Source: Verrucomicrobiota bacterium (GTDB lineage Bacteria > Verrucomicrobiota > Verrucomicrobiia > Chthoniobacterales > JAFAMB01). Taken from it: a stretch of 39,219 nucleotides of DNA. Shown one piece after another: positions 17,225-25,194 of this stretch (position 1 is the first letter of the stretch; the number at the start of each line of letters is the position of its first letter). A model generated the notes under the pieces. It was not told where the DNA came from. It ran no database searches and was given only the letters and a program-made list of their open reading frames with translations. The position numbers were made by a program, and so were the translations under genes. Location: NCBI GenBank assembly GCA_019239825.1, contig JAFAZK010000138.1:1-39219 (forward strand). Direction: 5' to 3'.

Positions 17225-18835
17225 ATGCCTGAGCAGCGAGACCTTTCGAAAATAGCAGCGGCCGCCCCAGCAACTACGACCACTAAGGCAGATCATGGGT
17301 CCCATGGTTTACGCTTTGGTGCGGCGCAGCCTTTCTCCTACGAATGGCTAAAGAATCATGCCCAGAGTCTCGCCGCGGAACCGTATCAGCCGCCACCTCA
17401 GCCCGACCCGGCCATCGTCGCAAACATCGATTACGACGCCTACGGTAAGCTGAAGTACAAGCAGGAGTTCGCGCTTTACGGGGACGGACAGCCCGGTGTT
17501 TTCCCGATTACCTTCATGTTTGTCGGTCATTATTTTCCGAAGACCGTCCGAATGTTTGCTCTCGAGAAAGGCGCTAAGCAGGCCCGCGAGATCCTGTACG
17601 ACGCCAAATATTTTGATATTCCAGCCGGCAGCGTCGCCCGACGCCTCGGAGATAATCCCTCCTGCATAGCCGGCTTCTGGGTGATGGAAGCTAAGAATGG
17701 ACCCCTCGATTGGCATCGCGAAGAACCGTGGGTAACCTTCCTTGGCGCCTCTTATTTCCGGGCCAAGGGCGAGCTCGGACAAGTAGGTATATCTGCTCGC
17801 GGTATCACGTTGACGCCGGGAGGAAGTGGTCCCGAAGAATTCCCTGACTTTACCGCTTTCTGGTTTGCACCCGGCGAATCTGCGAGCGAACCAATGGAGT
17901 GCTATGCCTTGCTTGACGGCCCGAGTGTCACCGGCGCCTACCGCTTCGCGTTACAGCGGACAAAGGCCGTGATCACAGACGTCGAAGCAAGCCTTTTTTT
18001 CCGTAATCCGGTCGAACGCCTTGGGTTGGCTCCCCTCACGTCAATGTACTGGTACTCGGAGACAGTGAAACCCGTTGGTATCGACTGGCGGCCCGAGGTT
18101 CACGATTCTGACGGTCTGGCGATATGGAATGGAAATGGCGAACGCCTCTGGCGCCCGCTCAATAATCCGCCAAGGATCATCATCTCGAGTTTTTCTGACC
18201 AAAATCCGCGGGGGTTCGGCCTGATGCAGCGGGACCGGTCCTTCGACCATTATTTGGACGGGGTCATGTATGAAAAGCGGCCTTCCGTCTGGATTGAGCC
18301 CGTTGGCAATTGGGGTTCGGGTGCGGTTCATCTCGTCGAGATCCCGACTGATGATGAGATCAACGACAACATCATCGCTTACTGGTGCCCAACCAAGCCG
18401 ATCCAGGCCAAAGATCAGCTCGACCTGCGCTACCGGTTGCACTGGGTTGCGAACGAGCCCTATCCGTCGTCCCTCGCCCGTTGTGTCGCGACCCGACTTG
18501 GCCGAGGAGGACGTACCGGGCAACCTCATCCGGCCGGTGTTCGGAAATTCATAGTCGAATTCCTGGGCGAGCCTTTGATGGGACTTCGTGAGGATGCGAA
18601 GCCCGAGGCGATACTTTGGGCATCACGCGGCACATTTTCGTATTCAAATACCGAGAAAGTCCCAGGAGGTGTACCCGGTCTTTGGCGAGCCGAGTTCGAT
18701 CTAGCGGTGGATGGAAACGACCCGGTGGAGATGCGTCTTTTCCTGAAGATGGGGGATCAGGTGCTGACTGAAACCTGGCTTTATCAGTATCATCCGTTCC
18801 CTAGGGAAGGCCACGGTGCAGAGACGCATGTGTAG
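17225..18835 (+). CDS. opgG: OpgG/MdoG-family glucan biosynthesis protein lacking a visible signal peptide
   Basis: The protein has 536 residues from ATG 17225; a TTG at 17213 would add four. Family members act in the periplasm on osmoregulated periplasmic glucan (beta-1,2-linked with branches). Strongly family-like segments include GASYFRAKGELGQVGISARG, EEFPDFTAFW, YALLDGPSVTGAYRF, RPEVHDSDGLAIWNGNGE, WRPLNNP, SSFSDQNPRGFGLMQRDR and VELVEIPTDDEINDNIIAYW-like stretches. The N-terminus (PEQRDLSKIAAAAPATTTT) is polar with no hydrophobic core or twin arginine, and in-frame upstream codons inside ftsY offer none. Either export uses another route, the true start is atypical, or the protein is cytoplasmic. 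No opgH glucosyltransferase is in the window. Confidence 0.85.
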   Translation: MPEQRDLSKIAAAAPATTTTKADHGSHGLRFGAAQPFSYEWLKNHAQSLAAEPYQPPPQPDPAIVANIDYDAYGKLKYKQEFALYGDGQPGVFPITFMFVGHYFPKTVRMFALEKGAKQAREILYDAKYFDIPAGSVARRLGDNPSCIAGFWVMEAKNGPLDWHREEPWVTFLGASYFRAKGELGQVGISARGITLTPGGSGPEEFPDFTAFWFAPGESASEPMECYALLDGPSVTGAYRFALQRTKAVITDVEASLFFRNPVERLGLAPLTSMYWYSETVKPVGIDWRPEVHDSDGLAIWNGNGERLWRPLNNPPRIIISSFSDQNPRGFGLMQRDRSFDHYLDGVMYEKRPSVWIEPVGNWGSGAVHLVEIPTDDEINDNIIAYWCPTKPIQAKDQLDLRYRLHWVANEPYPSSLARCVATRLGRGGRTGQPHPAGVRKFIVEFLGEPLMGLREDAKPEAILWASRGTFSYSNTEKVPGGVPGLWRAEFDLAVDGNDPVEMRLFLKMGDQVLTETWLYQYHPFPREGHGAETHV

Positions 18836-18860
18836 GCGAGACATCCCGCCCGAGGAGGTA

Positions 18861-18885
18861 GGATCTGGAATCTAGGAGCTAGCAG
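18861..18885. repeat. F5-type repeat unit overlapping the methyltransferase stop codon
   Basis: A single GGAATCTAGGAGCTAGCAGG unit, of the same type as the pair at 38721-38880 and the outer arm of element F2-A (12607-12641). Its TAG (minus strand, 18872-18874) is the stop codon of the methyltransferase gene, so the last residues of that protein come from the repeat. Confidence 0.6.
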
Positions 18886-19588
18886 GGGCTGTTGGAAAAG
18901 GACGCGCCACGTAGAGTCCGCGAGAACTGAACGCTTCAGGCAAATACTTGGCGCTAAGACCTGCCTCCCGAAAGAAGTCTTGCCATTGGTCCCGGTCTAA
19001 CAACAGCAACTCGTGGCGTTCGACGGCGTACCTAACATCGATTCCTTCTGCGATCAGATAGTGCCCGATTAAAATCGAGACATCCCCTTCTCTGTCGCTC
19101 GTCATCAGCCGGCAGACTTTCCGGTGATCGTCTTCTCCACTGGTGATATGGGCCCTGCCGGTATGCCACTCCTTGCGCTCAAAAAAGGGTTCGATAAAGA
19201 TCGCTCCTCCAGCAGCCAAGTGGGCCTTAAAACACCCCAGGGCTGACAGAATCGCTTCGGGCGTTAGCAGGTACGCGATCGCACTAAACAGACAAATCAG
19301 AATGTCGAACTTGGTTCCCAGATCGAATTGCTGCATGTCCGCGATTTGGAAATTGCCGTCGGGTCGTTTCTCGTTCGCGATCCGCACAAACGTGGGCTCG
19401 AGATCGATTCCGGCGACTTGGTATTCCGGCAAAAGTCGAAGGTGCTCACCGGTGCCGCAGGCAATATCCAGGATGGTTCGCCCTTCCGGCACAAATCGTC
19501 GAAAGAGGCCTCGGAGACGATCGGTTTCTCCCTGGTAATCCTTGTTACCGTAGACCAAGTCGTAATATTCAGCGGAAACGGAAAACAT
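18872..19588 (-). CDS. Class I SAM-dependent methyltransferase
   Basis: The 238-residue protein has the SAM-binding motif I ILDIACGTGEHL (39-50), an acidic residue at the end of beta 2 (VAGIDLEPT), and the motif FQIADMQQFD followed by FDILICLFSAIAYL. The ordering is typical of UbiE/Methyltransf_25-like small-molecule methyltransferases. The substrate cannot be inferred. It lies 16 nt downstream of the CNNM/CBS-domain gene on the same strand, so the two are probably cotranscribed. Its C-terminal residues PASS and stop codon fall in a copy of an intergenic repeat unit, suggesting the original end was altered. Confidence 0.8.
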   Translation of the reverse strand: MFSVSAEYYDLVYGNKDYQGETDRLRGLFRRFVPEGRTILDIACGTGEHLRLLPEYQVAGIDLEPTFVRIANEKRPDGNFQIADMQQFDLGTKFDILICLFSAIAYLLTPEAILSALGCFKAHLAAGGAIFIEPFFERKEWHTGRAHITSGEDDHRKVCRLMTSDREGDVSILIGHYLIAEGIDVRYAVERHELLLLDRDQWQDFFREAGLSAKYLPEAFSSRGLYVARPFPTAPASS

Positions 19589-19604
19589 AACCGGCTGCGC
19601 AGGC

Positions 19605-20996
19605 TTAGTTTGCAGCCACTTCTTTGGACGGTTGAGTCTGGCGTTTCTTGAAGTGAAGTTGGAAGATCCGAAGGCCGTCCGTCTGAGTAATCGTCACCAA
19701 GTAATCTTCGATCTGCACCTGCTCACCCTGTTTAGGCAAGTGCCCCAGAAGTTGGATGACATATCCACCGATCGTGCTCACTTCGGGATCCTCCAAATGA
19801 AGGTCAGCCAGGTCCTGAAGTTCGTAGAGGTTGAGTTGACCTTGGACAACGAATTCTTCTTCGTTCAAGCGGACGAACTCCCGTGCCGGTTCTTGATCGA
19901 ACTCGTCCTTAATTTCACCGACCAATTCTTCGAGCACGTTGTCCAGGGTCACAATCCCCACAGCGCCTCCGAACTCATCGACCACCAGAGCCAAATGTAC
20001 TCTTCTCGCCAGGAAGGTGTTTAACAGCTTATCCAACGGCATAAATTCAGGGACCGGCAAAAGATCTCGCTTCACCGCTAAGAGATCCGGCTTCGGCTTC
20101 TTCATCTCTTTCAGCAGGTCCTTGACATGAATCAGACCGATGGTGTTATCGAGATGGCCCTGAACCAGCGGGAACCGGGTGTGCGCTGACTCGATGGCCA
20201 CCTGCAAATTGGCTTCGAATGAATCTTGTGCGTCCAGATAGATAACGTCTCCCCGCGGAGTCATAATATCTCGGACAACGCGCCGCCGGAAATCCAACGC
20301 GTTAATCAAAAGTTCCTTACTCAGGGGGGTAACTTCCGCTTTAGCATCGCTCTCCGTAAGGATAACCCGGAGTTCTTCTTCGCTATGGCCCAGCTCATTT
20401 CCGGCCACAGGGTCCAGACGCAGAAGTCGCAGGATACCAGCAGCCGAAACCTGCAAAAACCAGATCGCCGGCCGGAAGATAAGGTAAAAGAGGTGCAACG
20501 GCGCGCTAATCCAGAGACTGGTCTGGAGACCTTTTCGGATAGCGACCGTCTTAGGCGTTAATTCTCCGAGGACGATGTGAAAATAGGTAATTAGAGCGAA
20601 CCCCAGTGTGATCGCGATTCCGTCAACCACCGCCGGCGAAGTGATGCCAACGTGAGAAAGGAGCGGTTTAAGGAGGCTGGCGACGTAAGGTTGCCCGATC
20701 CAACCCAAGGCCAGGCTGGCGAGCGTCACTCCCAATTGGGTCGCTGATAGGTAAGCATCGAGGTTGGCGATGACGTGCTTGGCCAAACCTGCCCGACGAT
20801 TTCCTTCCTCCTCCAATAGATCGAGCTGGCTAGACCTGACCTTGACCAAGGCGAACTCCGAGGCCACGAAAAACCCGTTCAGAAAAATCAGGAGAAGAAT
20901 TACGAATAGGTGGGTGAACACCCCGCTAGCGGACGTGTCTTCCGCTCCCTCACCCAGGAATGGAAACGCCATTCCTAAAGAAATAGCCATGGTCAT
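19605..20996 (-). CDS. CNNM/DUF21 and CBS-domain membrane protein (HlyC/CorC family)
   Basis: The 463-residue protein has an N-terminal CNNM transmembrane domain (about 25-210; FLNGFFVASEFALVKV and LGWIGQPYVASLL, FHIVLGELTPKTVAI). A CBS pair follows (about 225-350; VRDIMTPRGDVIYLDA, TIGLIHVKDLL, ALVVDEFGGAVGIVTLDN), then a C-terminal CorC_HlyC domain (about 365-450). Such proteins are implicated in Mg2+/Co2+ efflux or homeostasis; the haemolysin name is historical. It is the first gene of a probable two-gene minus-strand operon with the methyltransferase. The start is ATG 20996; an ATG two codons later is equally possible. Confidence 0.92.
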   Translation of the reverse strand: MTMAISLGMAFPFLGEGAEDTSASGVFTHLFVILLLIFLNGFFVASEFALVKVRSSQLDLLEEEGNRRAGLAKHVIANLDAYLSATQLGVTLASLALGWIGQPYVASLLKPLLSHVGITSPAVVDGIAITLGFALITYFHIVLGELTPKTVAIRKGLQTSLWISAPLHLFYLIFRPAIWFLQVSAAGILRLLRLDPVAGNELGHSEEELRVILTESDAKAEVTPLSKELLINALDFRRRVVRDIMTPRGDVIYLDAQDSFEANLQVAIESAHTRFPLVQGHLDNTIGLIHVKDLLKEMKKPKPDLLAVKRDLLPVPEFMPLDKLLNTFLARRVHLALVVDEFGGAVGIVTLDNVLEELVGEIKDEFDQEPAREFVRLNEEEFVVQGQLNLYELQDLADLHLEDPEVSTIGGYVIQLLGHLPKQGEQVQIEDYLVTITQTDGLRIFQLHFKKRQTQPSKEVAAN

Positions 20997-21255
20997 TTGA
21001 TCTTAGGCCATCTCAAGCACCAGATATTGCTATTCATTTTACCGTTCGCCTTCGACCTTAGCAGCCGGACTTCGGCGCGAACAGCCTTACCTGGAAGTCG
21101 AGAGGGCCTTGAAATGGCCGGTCTTCTCGCAAGGGAAGAGACCCGACATTTCGAGATCCTCGCGGACTGGATTACCAATCGATCTATCGATTGGACAGCA
21201 TCGTTTACGCCGCTGCCACCTGACGGTCAAGAGTGAAGATCCCGCGGGCGCGGAA
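20997..21255. other. Intergenic region between the CNNM gene and rpsN
   Basis: This gap of 259 bases carries an open frame from a TTG at 20997 to 21236, and another on the opposite strand. Neither has a Shine-Dalgarno, a recognised domain or coding-like composition, so I do not call a gene. It must hold the promoter of the CNNM gene. Confidence 0.35.
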
Positions 21256-21525
21256 CTACCAGCTTGACTTCGTGACTCCAGGAATCAATCCCTGAGAAGC
21301 GTATTCCCGAAACGCAATTCGGGATAGGCGAAAACGCCGATTGAAGCTACGGCGGCGCCCGCTTTGCTCACAACGATTAACCAAGCGGGTCGGACTGGCA
21401 TCTCGCGGGAGCTGCGCGAGGCCTTCGTAGTCGCCTTTAGCCTTTAATTCGGCTCGAAGGGCGGCATACTTTTGCACCGTCTTCAGCTTCCGTTTATTCC
21501 TTTCAATCCAAGCTTTCTTCGCCAT
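21256..21525 (-). CDS. rpsN: 30S ribosomal protein S14 (zinc-independent form)
   Basis: The 89-residue protein begins AKKAWIERNKRKLKTVQKYAALRAELKAKGD and continues with LPRDASPTRLVNRCEQSGRRR, FRLSRIAFREYASQGLIPGVTKSSW, the conserved S14 C-terminus. There is no CXXC pair, so this is the C-minus, zinc-independent form about 89-101 residues long. It binds 16S rRNA in the head of the small subunit. It stands alone here rather than in the spc ribosomal operon. The C-minus form is a Zur-regulated paralogue in some bacteria and the sole copy in others; which applies here cannot be told. Confidence 0.94.
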   Translation of the reverse strand: MAKKAWIERNKRKLKTVQKYAALRAELKAKGDYEGLAQLPRDASPTRLVNRCEQSGRRRSFNRRFRLSRIAFREYASQGLIPGVTKSSW

Positions 21526-21582
21526 AAAGGAGTGAGGACAATACCGGGAAGCGCTCGCTTTTCAACGGAAAAATTACGGAAA

Positions 21583-21750
21583 GGAGCCAGGAACCGGAAT
21601 TTAAGATCCAGTAGGGTTACGGGCTCTTCGCGACGCTGGGTCCATAGCTATTCCTCAATCTGGCTTTACACCACGGCGAGACATAGATTCAAACCCCACC
21701 GACGTAAGCACTCGAGAGCTTTGGTCCCTCATCCTGCCAGCTCCTTACGG
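21583..21750. repeat. Degenerate F5-like inverted pair upstream of rpsN
   Basis: The left unit ACGGAAAGGAGCCAGGAACC (21583-21602) and right unit near 21731-21750, whose reverse complement reads CCGTAAGGAGCTGGCAGGA, form a weak inverted pair about 165 bases apart. The left unit resembles the outer arm of element F2-A. The right unit touches the end of the small ORF at 21745. Confidence 0.45.
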
Positions 21751-21921
21751 CATATGGCCGATCCAGGCAGGTACCTGAACGGGCATATTCGAGCCGGTCA
21801 GATAATCCTGGGAATAGGTGACCGGGGCGTATTCACGATGAGTGGCGACATAGACAAAGGCAAGCAGGTTCAAGGTTCCAGTGAGGACAAAGGCGATGCT
21901 TACTAAGGAGATTTTTTTCAT
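21745..21921 (-). CDS. Small single-span membrane or secreted protein
   Basis: The predicted protein has 58 residues from ATG 21921; an in-frame ATG at 21945 would add eight. It opens MKKISLVSIAFVLTGTLNLL, a Lys-Lys N-terminus followed by a hydrophobic core of about 20 residues and AFVYVATHREY, so it is a signal anchor or signal peptide. The rest (APVTYSQDYLTGSNMPVQVP..) is polar with no known domain. An AT-rich stretch upstream (about 21946-22000) would suit a promoter. I do not recognise the family; the call rests on the clean signal-like N-terminus, so it is moderately uncertain. Confidence 0.45.
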   Translation of the reverse strand: MKKISLVSIAFVLTGTLNLLAFVYVATHREYAPVTYSQDYLTGSNMPVQVPAWIGHMP

Positions 21922-22028
21922 GAACCGAGCGTATCGCCGATTCATAATTCTACTAAATCGATAGATTGTTATTTATTATTGATTTAAACGATATTAACCC
22001 TCGGTCCCACGCGTGGTCGTCCTCGTCC

Positions 22029-22353
22029 TCGAATCTTTGGTAGAGGCTCCAAAACGCAATCAGGCCGCCGGCATATCTTCTCCCACAGTTTCTCTAGTCT
22101 ATAAGTGAAGCAGCATGGCCGAGCCGGGGGTGGAACACTGCAATCAGACTGAGCTCTTTTATCAATCTAAGGCTGGATCGCTTTTTCCCGAACACACCCC
22201 AATTCAAGCCGAAGAGACAGAGAGACTTCCACCCGGTTTGCCACGTCCAACTCCCGGCTCGGCGATGCTGCATTAACCGTTCGGCGAGCCATCGGTCAAA
22301 GGCAGATTGTACCAGCAGCCTTTCGCGTTTTGGAGCCTCACCCTACCAAAGAT
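22029..22353. repeat. Large nested inverted-repeat element, family F2, copy B (reverse orientation)
   Basis: This element lies in the 21946-22394 gap. The outer arms are 22029-22056 (GAATCTTTGGTAGAGGCTCC..) and 22326-22353. The inner arms are 22108-22128 (AGCAGCATGGCCGAGCCGGG) and 22253-22274 (CCCGGCTCGGCGATGCTGCA). Read on the minus strand it matches copy A for about 180 nt at roughly 80-85% identity by eye, including ATATGCCGGCGGC and GAGCTCAGTCTGAT-like blocks. Its right end runs toward the 3' end of the glycosyltransferase gene, so it may act as a terminator. A 53-codon ORF inside (22114-22275) is not conserved in copy A. Confidence 0.82.
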
Positions 22354-22394
22354 CCGACGACGACAAGTACGAGAACGATGGAGAGTCGCGCCTC

Positions 22395-24791
22395 TCAGTG
22401 GTTCCAGAACTGGCGGAAGGCATTTGTCCAGTTACGGTCTTGCACCCTTTGGCGAGCATTGTCGCCCATCTGACGGCGGAGCTCAGAGTCAGTCGCCAGG
22501 CGGCGGATCGCTTCGGTAAAATCATCCACGTCTAGAGACCGTGTGATGAACCCTTCGACGCCGTTGGTGATTAGCTCAGCCGGTCCGCCTTGATCGGAAA
22601 CGATGCAGGGTAAACCGGCAGCTTGTGCCTCCAGAACGACATTCCCAAACGTATCCGTAGTACTCGGGAAAACGAAAACGTCACTGGAAGCGTAGGCCGC
22701 ACCTAGTTCTTTTCCCTTCAAATAACCGGTATAACACGCCTCGGGAGCGATATGGCGCAATTCCTTAAGATAAGGGCCATCACCAACGATCAACAAACGA
22801 ACCGCCAGGCCCTCTTTTCGTAGTCTGTTTACGGCTTTGGCAGCGACATCGAGGTTTTTCTCTTTGGAAATTCGCCCTACGTAGAGCAGCCCGAGTTCTT
22901 CTGGAGCTTTGCCGAAATGGCTCCAGAACTTCGGATCACGGAGGTGCGGGTTGAAAAGCCGAGTGTCGATCCCGCGTGGGAAAATCTTTAGTCGCTCGGG
23001 AGCAATCCCCCGCGCAATCCACCGTTGCCGGTAATACTCCGAGTTGACGAAAACCAGATCAAGCTGGGAGTAAAACCACTGCATGAAATTCCAGGCCAAC
23101 GTTTCCATGTAGTTGTCCTGGGTAAGGATCCGGATGTATTGAGGAAAATCGGTATGATAGATCCCTACGGCGCGGATATCGAGCATCTTGGCCGCAACCA
23201 AGGCGGTTAGACCGACCGGACCCGGTGTGCTGATAATCAACTCGGTGAATCGCTCACTTTGGATGTAGTCGATCATGTGCAACACCGGCGGAAAGCTCAG
23301 CTTTTGCAGCTCGTACTCCGGCAGCTCGAACTCACCGATCGGGACAAAGTTTTTGATCGGGATATCGGCGATTCCGATCTGCGGGCGCGAAGTGACCACA
23401 ATGAGATCCGCCCCGTTTTCCAGGCCGGCAGCCGTCATTTTTCGGATGGTGGTGGTAACACCATTCACGTCTTCCAATGTGTCAGTAAACCAAGCCCGCT
23501 TGGTGTTTTCGAGCACATCGGGGACAAAATTCACGGTTCCCAAACAGATATCGGTGAGGCGGCTGCGAGATGGCGCCTGACTATGGTACCCGTAGAAGTA
23601 GGGACCGAGCAGCAACCCGAGCGGCATCAAAGCACTCAGCGTTTGCACGGCGTCCATCACGTTGCCAGACGAGATTTGCTGCACGAATCGGTCAAAGAAT
23701 CGAAACCCGAGCTGGTTAAAGACGGTAGCCACTAGTAGGAATGCCCGCCGCTCGGGCTCCTTAACTCCCTGGGTCTCTTTGGCGAGTTGAGCTTGGACAT
23801 CCTGATTACCGAAATAATTGGCGAGCTCAGGCCAAAGCGAGAGGTTCGCCGGCTTGGCTAATTCGAAGATCTTACCGGAAACAATTCCATTAAAAATCAG
23901 GCCGATCTTTTCACCGACGCTGAAATGCGTTGGATTTTTGCCTTCCAAAAACCGGGAAATAACGACCTCCAAAAAGCCTAGATTCGGGCTGACCGCGGCG
24001 GAGAACTTGTCTTTGGCAAATTGGTAGGCCGTGTTGTACAGGCCGTGCGCAATCACCAGCGGAGTGCCGCCAAATCCGCGAGTGACACAGTTCCCCTGCT
24101 CCAGGTTCAGCAGGAATTCGCCGATCGATCCTACATCTGACGTTTCCGTGTAAGCGGAACCGGGAAAAATTCCTGCGTGATCATCGGAGCCGCCCACCAG
24201 CACCTTTCGCCAAGCCTCGGGATGAGTTGGCGCCAATCTTTGGCGTTCTGCAAAATAATCGATCCTCTCCGGAGTGAGGGAGCGCAAAACGAAACGGGCA
24301 ACTTCGCTCAACAAGCTGTCGCGCAGTCCATTGACCCCTTCAAAATGCTTAAACAACAGAATCAGTTTTTGGACATGATCGGCAGTCAAACGACGATCTT
24401 TGTCGTAGAAAGGATGGGCCACTGCGTGGCAGATCCCATTGTGGCTTAGGTACTCTCTGAGCTCGAAAATATTTCGGCGCAATTGCTGGATCTCGGCGTG
24501 CTGCGATTCGGAGATGTTCCAAACGAGCAGATGCACTGCCACATGATCTTCGGGAAATTCGGCTCCAACTTCGACACTAACGAAACTGCCGGGCAGATCG
24601 GCGATTTCCAGACACCCGTCGATGCGGTTGTGGTCAGTGAAGGTGACAAAAGTCATCCCCTTCTCTTTCAGCCGACGATAAAGGCCGCGCGGAGCTGAGT
24701 AGCTATCGGGAAAGTCAAACCGGCGAAAGAGCCACTCGGCGGATCGGTCGCTAAACCTGGAGTGAAGATGGAGATCGACTTTTGCTGCCAT
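22395..24791 (-). CDS. PHP-domain / GT4 glycosyltransferase fusion protein
   Basis: The 798-residue fusion has two parts. Residues 1-270 form a PHP phosphoesterase-like domain with metal-binding motifs VDLHLHSRFSD (5-15), TFTDHNRIDG (50-59), a later AVAHPFYDKD and GGSDDHAG. Residues about 430-798 form a GT-B family 4 glycosyltransferase with an N-terminal Rossmann half (GIYHTDFPQYI), then LLYVGRISKEKNLDVA, LLIVGDGPYL, SSDVFVFPSTTDTFGNVVLE, AQAAGLP and GPAELI. The linker (270-430) is unassigned. The acceptor is unknown; the HTDFP region resembles lipid-glycan or mannosyl/sulfoquinovosyl transferases. It has an upstream AGGA in good position. The pairing of hydrolase and transferase in one chain is unusual. 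Confidence 0.88.
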   Translation of the reverse strand: MAAKVDLHLHSRFSDRSAEWLFRRFDFPDSYSAPRGLYRRLKEKGMTFVTFTDHNRIDGCLEIADLPGSFVSVEVGAEFPEDHVAVHLLVWNISESQHAEIQQLRRNIFELREYLSHNGICHAVAHPFYDKDRRLTADHVQKLILLFKHFEGVNGLRDSLLSEVARFVLRSLTPERIDYFAERQRLAPTHPEAWRKVLVGGSDDHAGIFPGSAYTETSDVGSIGEFLLNLEQGNCVTRGFGGTPLVIAHGLYNTAYQFAKDKFSAAVSPNLGFLEVVISRFLEGKNPTHFSVGEKIGLIFNGIVSGKIFELAKPANLSLWPELANYFGNQDVQAQLAKETQGVKEPERRAFLLVATVFNQLGFRFFDRFVQQISSGNVMDAVQTLSALMPLGLLLGPYFYGYHSQAPSRSRLTDICLGTVNFVPDVLENTKRAWFTDTLEDVNGVTTTIRKMTAAGLENGADLIVVTSRPQIGIADIPIKNFVPIGEFELPEYELQKLSFPPVLHMIDYIQSERFTELIISTPGPVGLTALVAAKMLDIRAVGIYHTDFPQYIRILTQDNYMETLAWNFMQWFYSQLDLVFVNSEYYRQRWIARGIAPERLKIFPRGIDTRLFNPHLRDPKFWSHFGKAPEELGLLYVGRISKEKNLDVAAKAVNRLRKEGLAVRLLIVGDGPYLKELRHIAPEACYTGYLKGKELGAAYASSDVFVFPSTTDTFGNVVLEAQAAGLPCIVSDQGGPAELITNGVEGFITRSLDVDDFTEAIRRLATDSELRRQMGDNARQRVQDRNWTNAFRQFWNH

Positions 24792-24868
24792 CCTAATTCC
24801 TGCGGACAGGACACTAGCCTACGCTGTAGCGCTGGCAAATATTTTGATCCTGGGAGTGATGAAGACGG

Positions 24869-25165
24869 TCCCGTAGGGACGTATCCGACTTTGCTGCGAA
24901 GCGGCTACATATTATAGGCCAGGGCTTTAGCCCGGGGTAATGCGTAGCGCGAAATCCTTCCGGAAAGTGGCGGCCGAGGCGAAACTTCAGGCTGTTCGTG
25001 TGATTCTACCCCCCGTGCGCTAGATCGGGTGCCACTTTTCCTCCTTCGTCCCGCATTCCTGAACTACGGCGGACAGGCAGGGCACCTTTTACTAACCAGC
25101 AAAGCCAGGGTTAAAACCCTTGGGGCTGTTCTGTATAGCCGCTTCGCGGCTAAAGTCCGACAATC
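24869..25165. repeat. Inverted-repeat element F3 in the gap before the deacetylase gene
   Basis: The 403-base gap 24792-25194 contains this pair. The left arm 24869-24933 contains GCTGCGAAGCGGCTACATAT and AGGGCTTTAGCCC; the right arm 25105-25165 contains GGGTTAAAACCC and TAGCCGCTTCGCGGCTA (itself a palindrome, 25136-25152). The right arm's reverse complement (TCGGACTTTAGCCGCGAAGC..) aligns with the left arm (TCCGACTTTGCTGCGAAGCG..) over about 45 nt. I saw no second copy in the window. No gene is supported in the gap. Confidence 0.65.
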
Positions 25166-25194
25166 CCGTGCGAGCAGCAGCCGAATCGAAGAAC

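Noticed and set aside
20997..21236. 79-codon ORF between the CNNM and rpsN genes
   Set aside because: It has a TTG start, no Shine-Dalgarno and no recognised family. An equally long frame exists on the other strand.
22114..22275. 53-codon ORF starting MAEPGVEH inside element F2 copy B
   Set aside because: The corresponding frame in copy A diverges at the C-terminus, and the start lies in a hairpin arm. It is not a supported gene.
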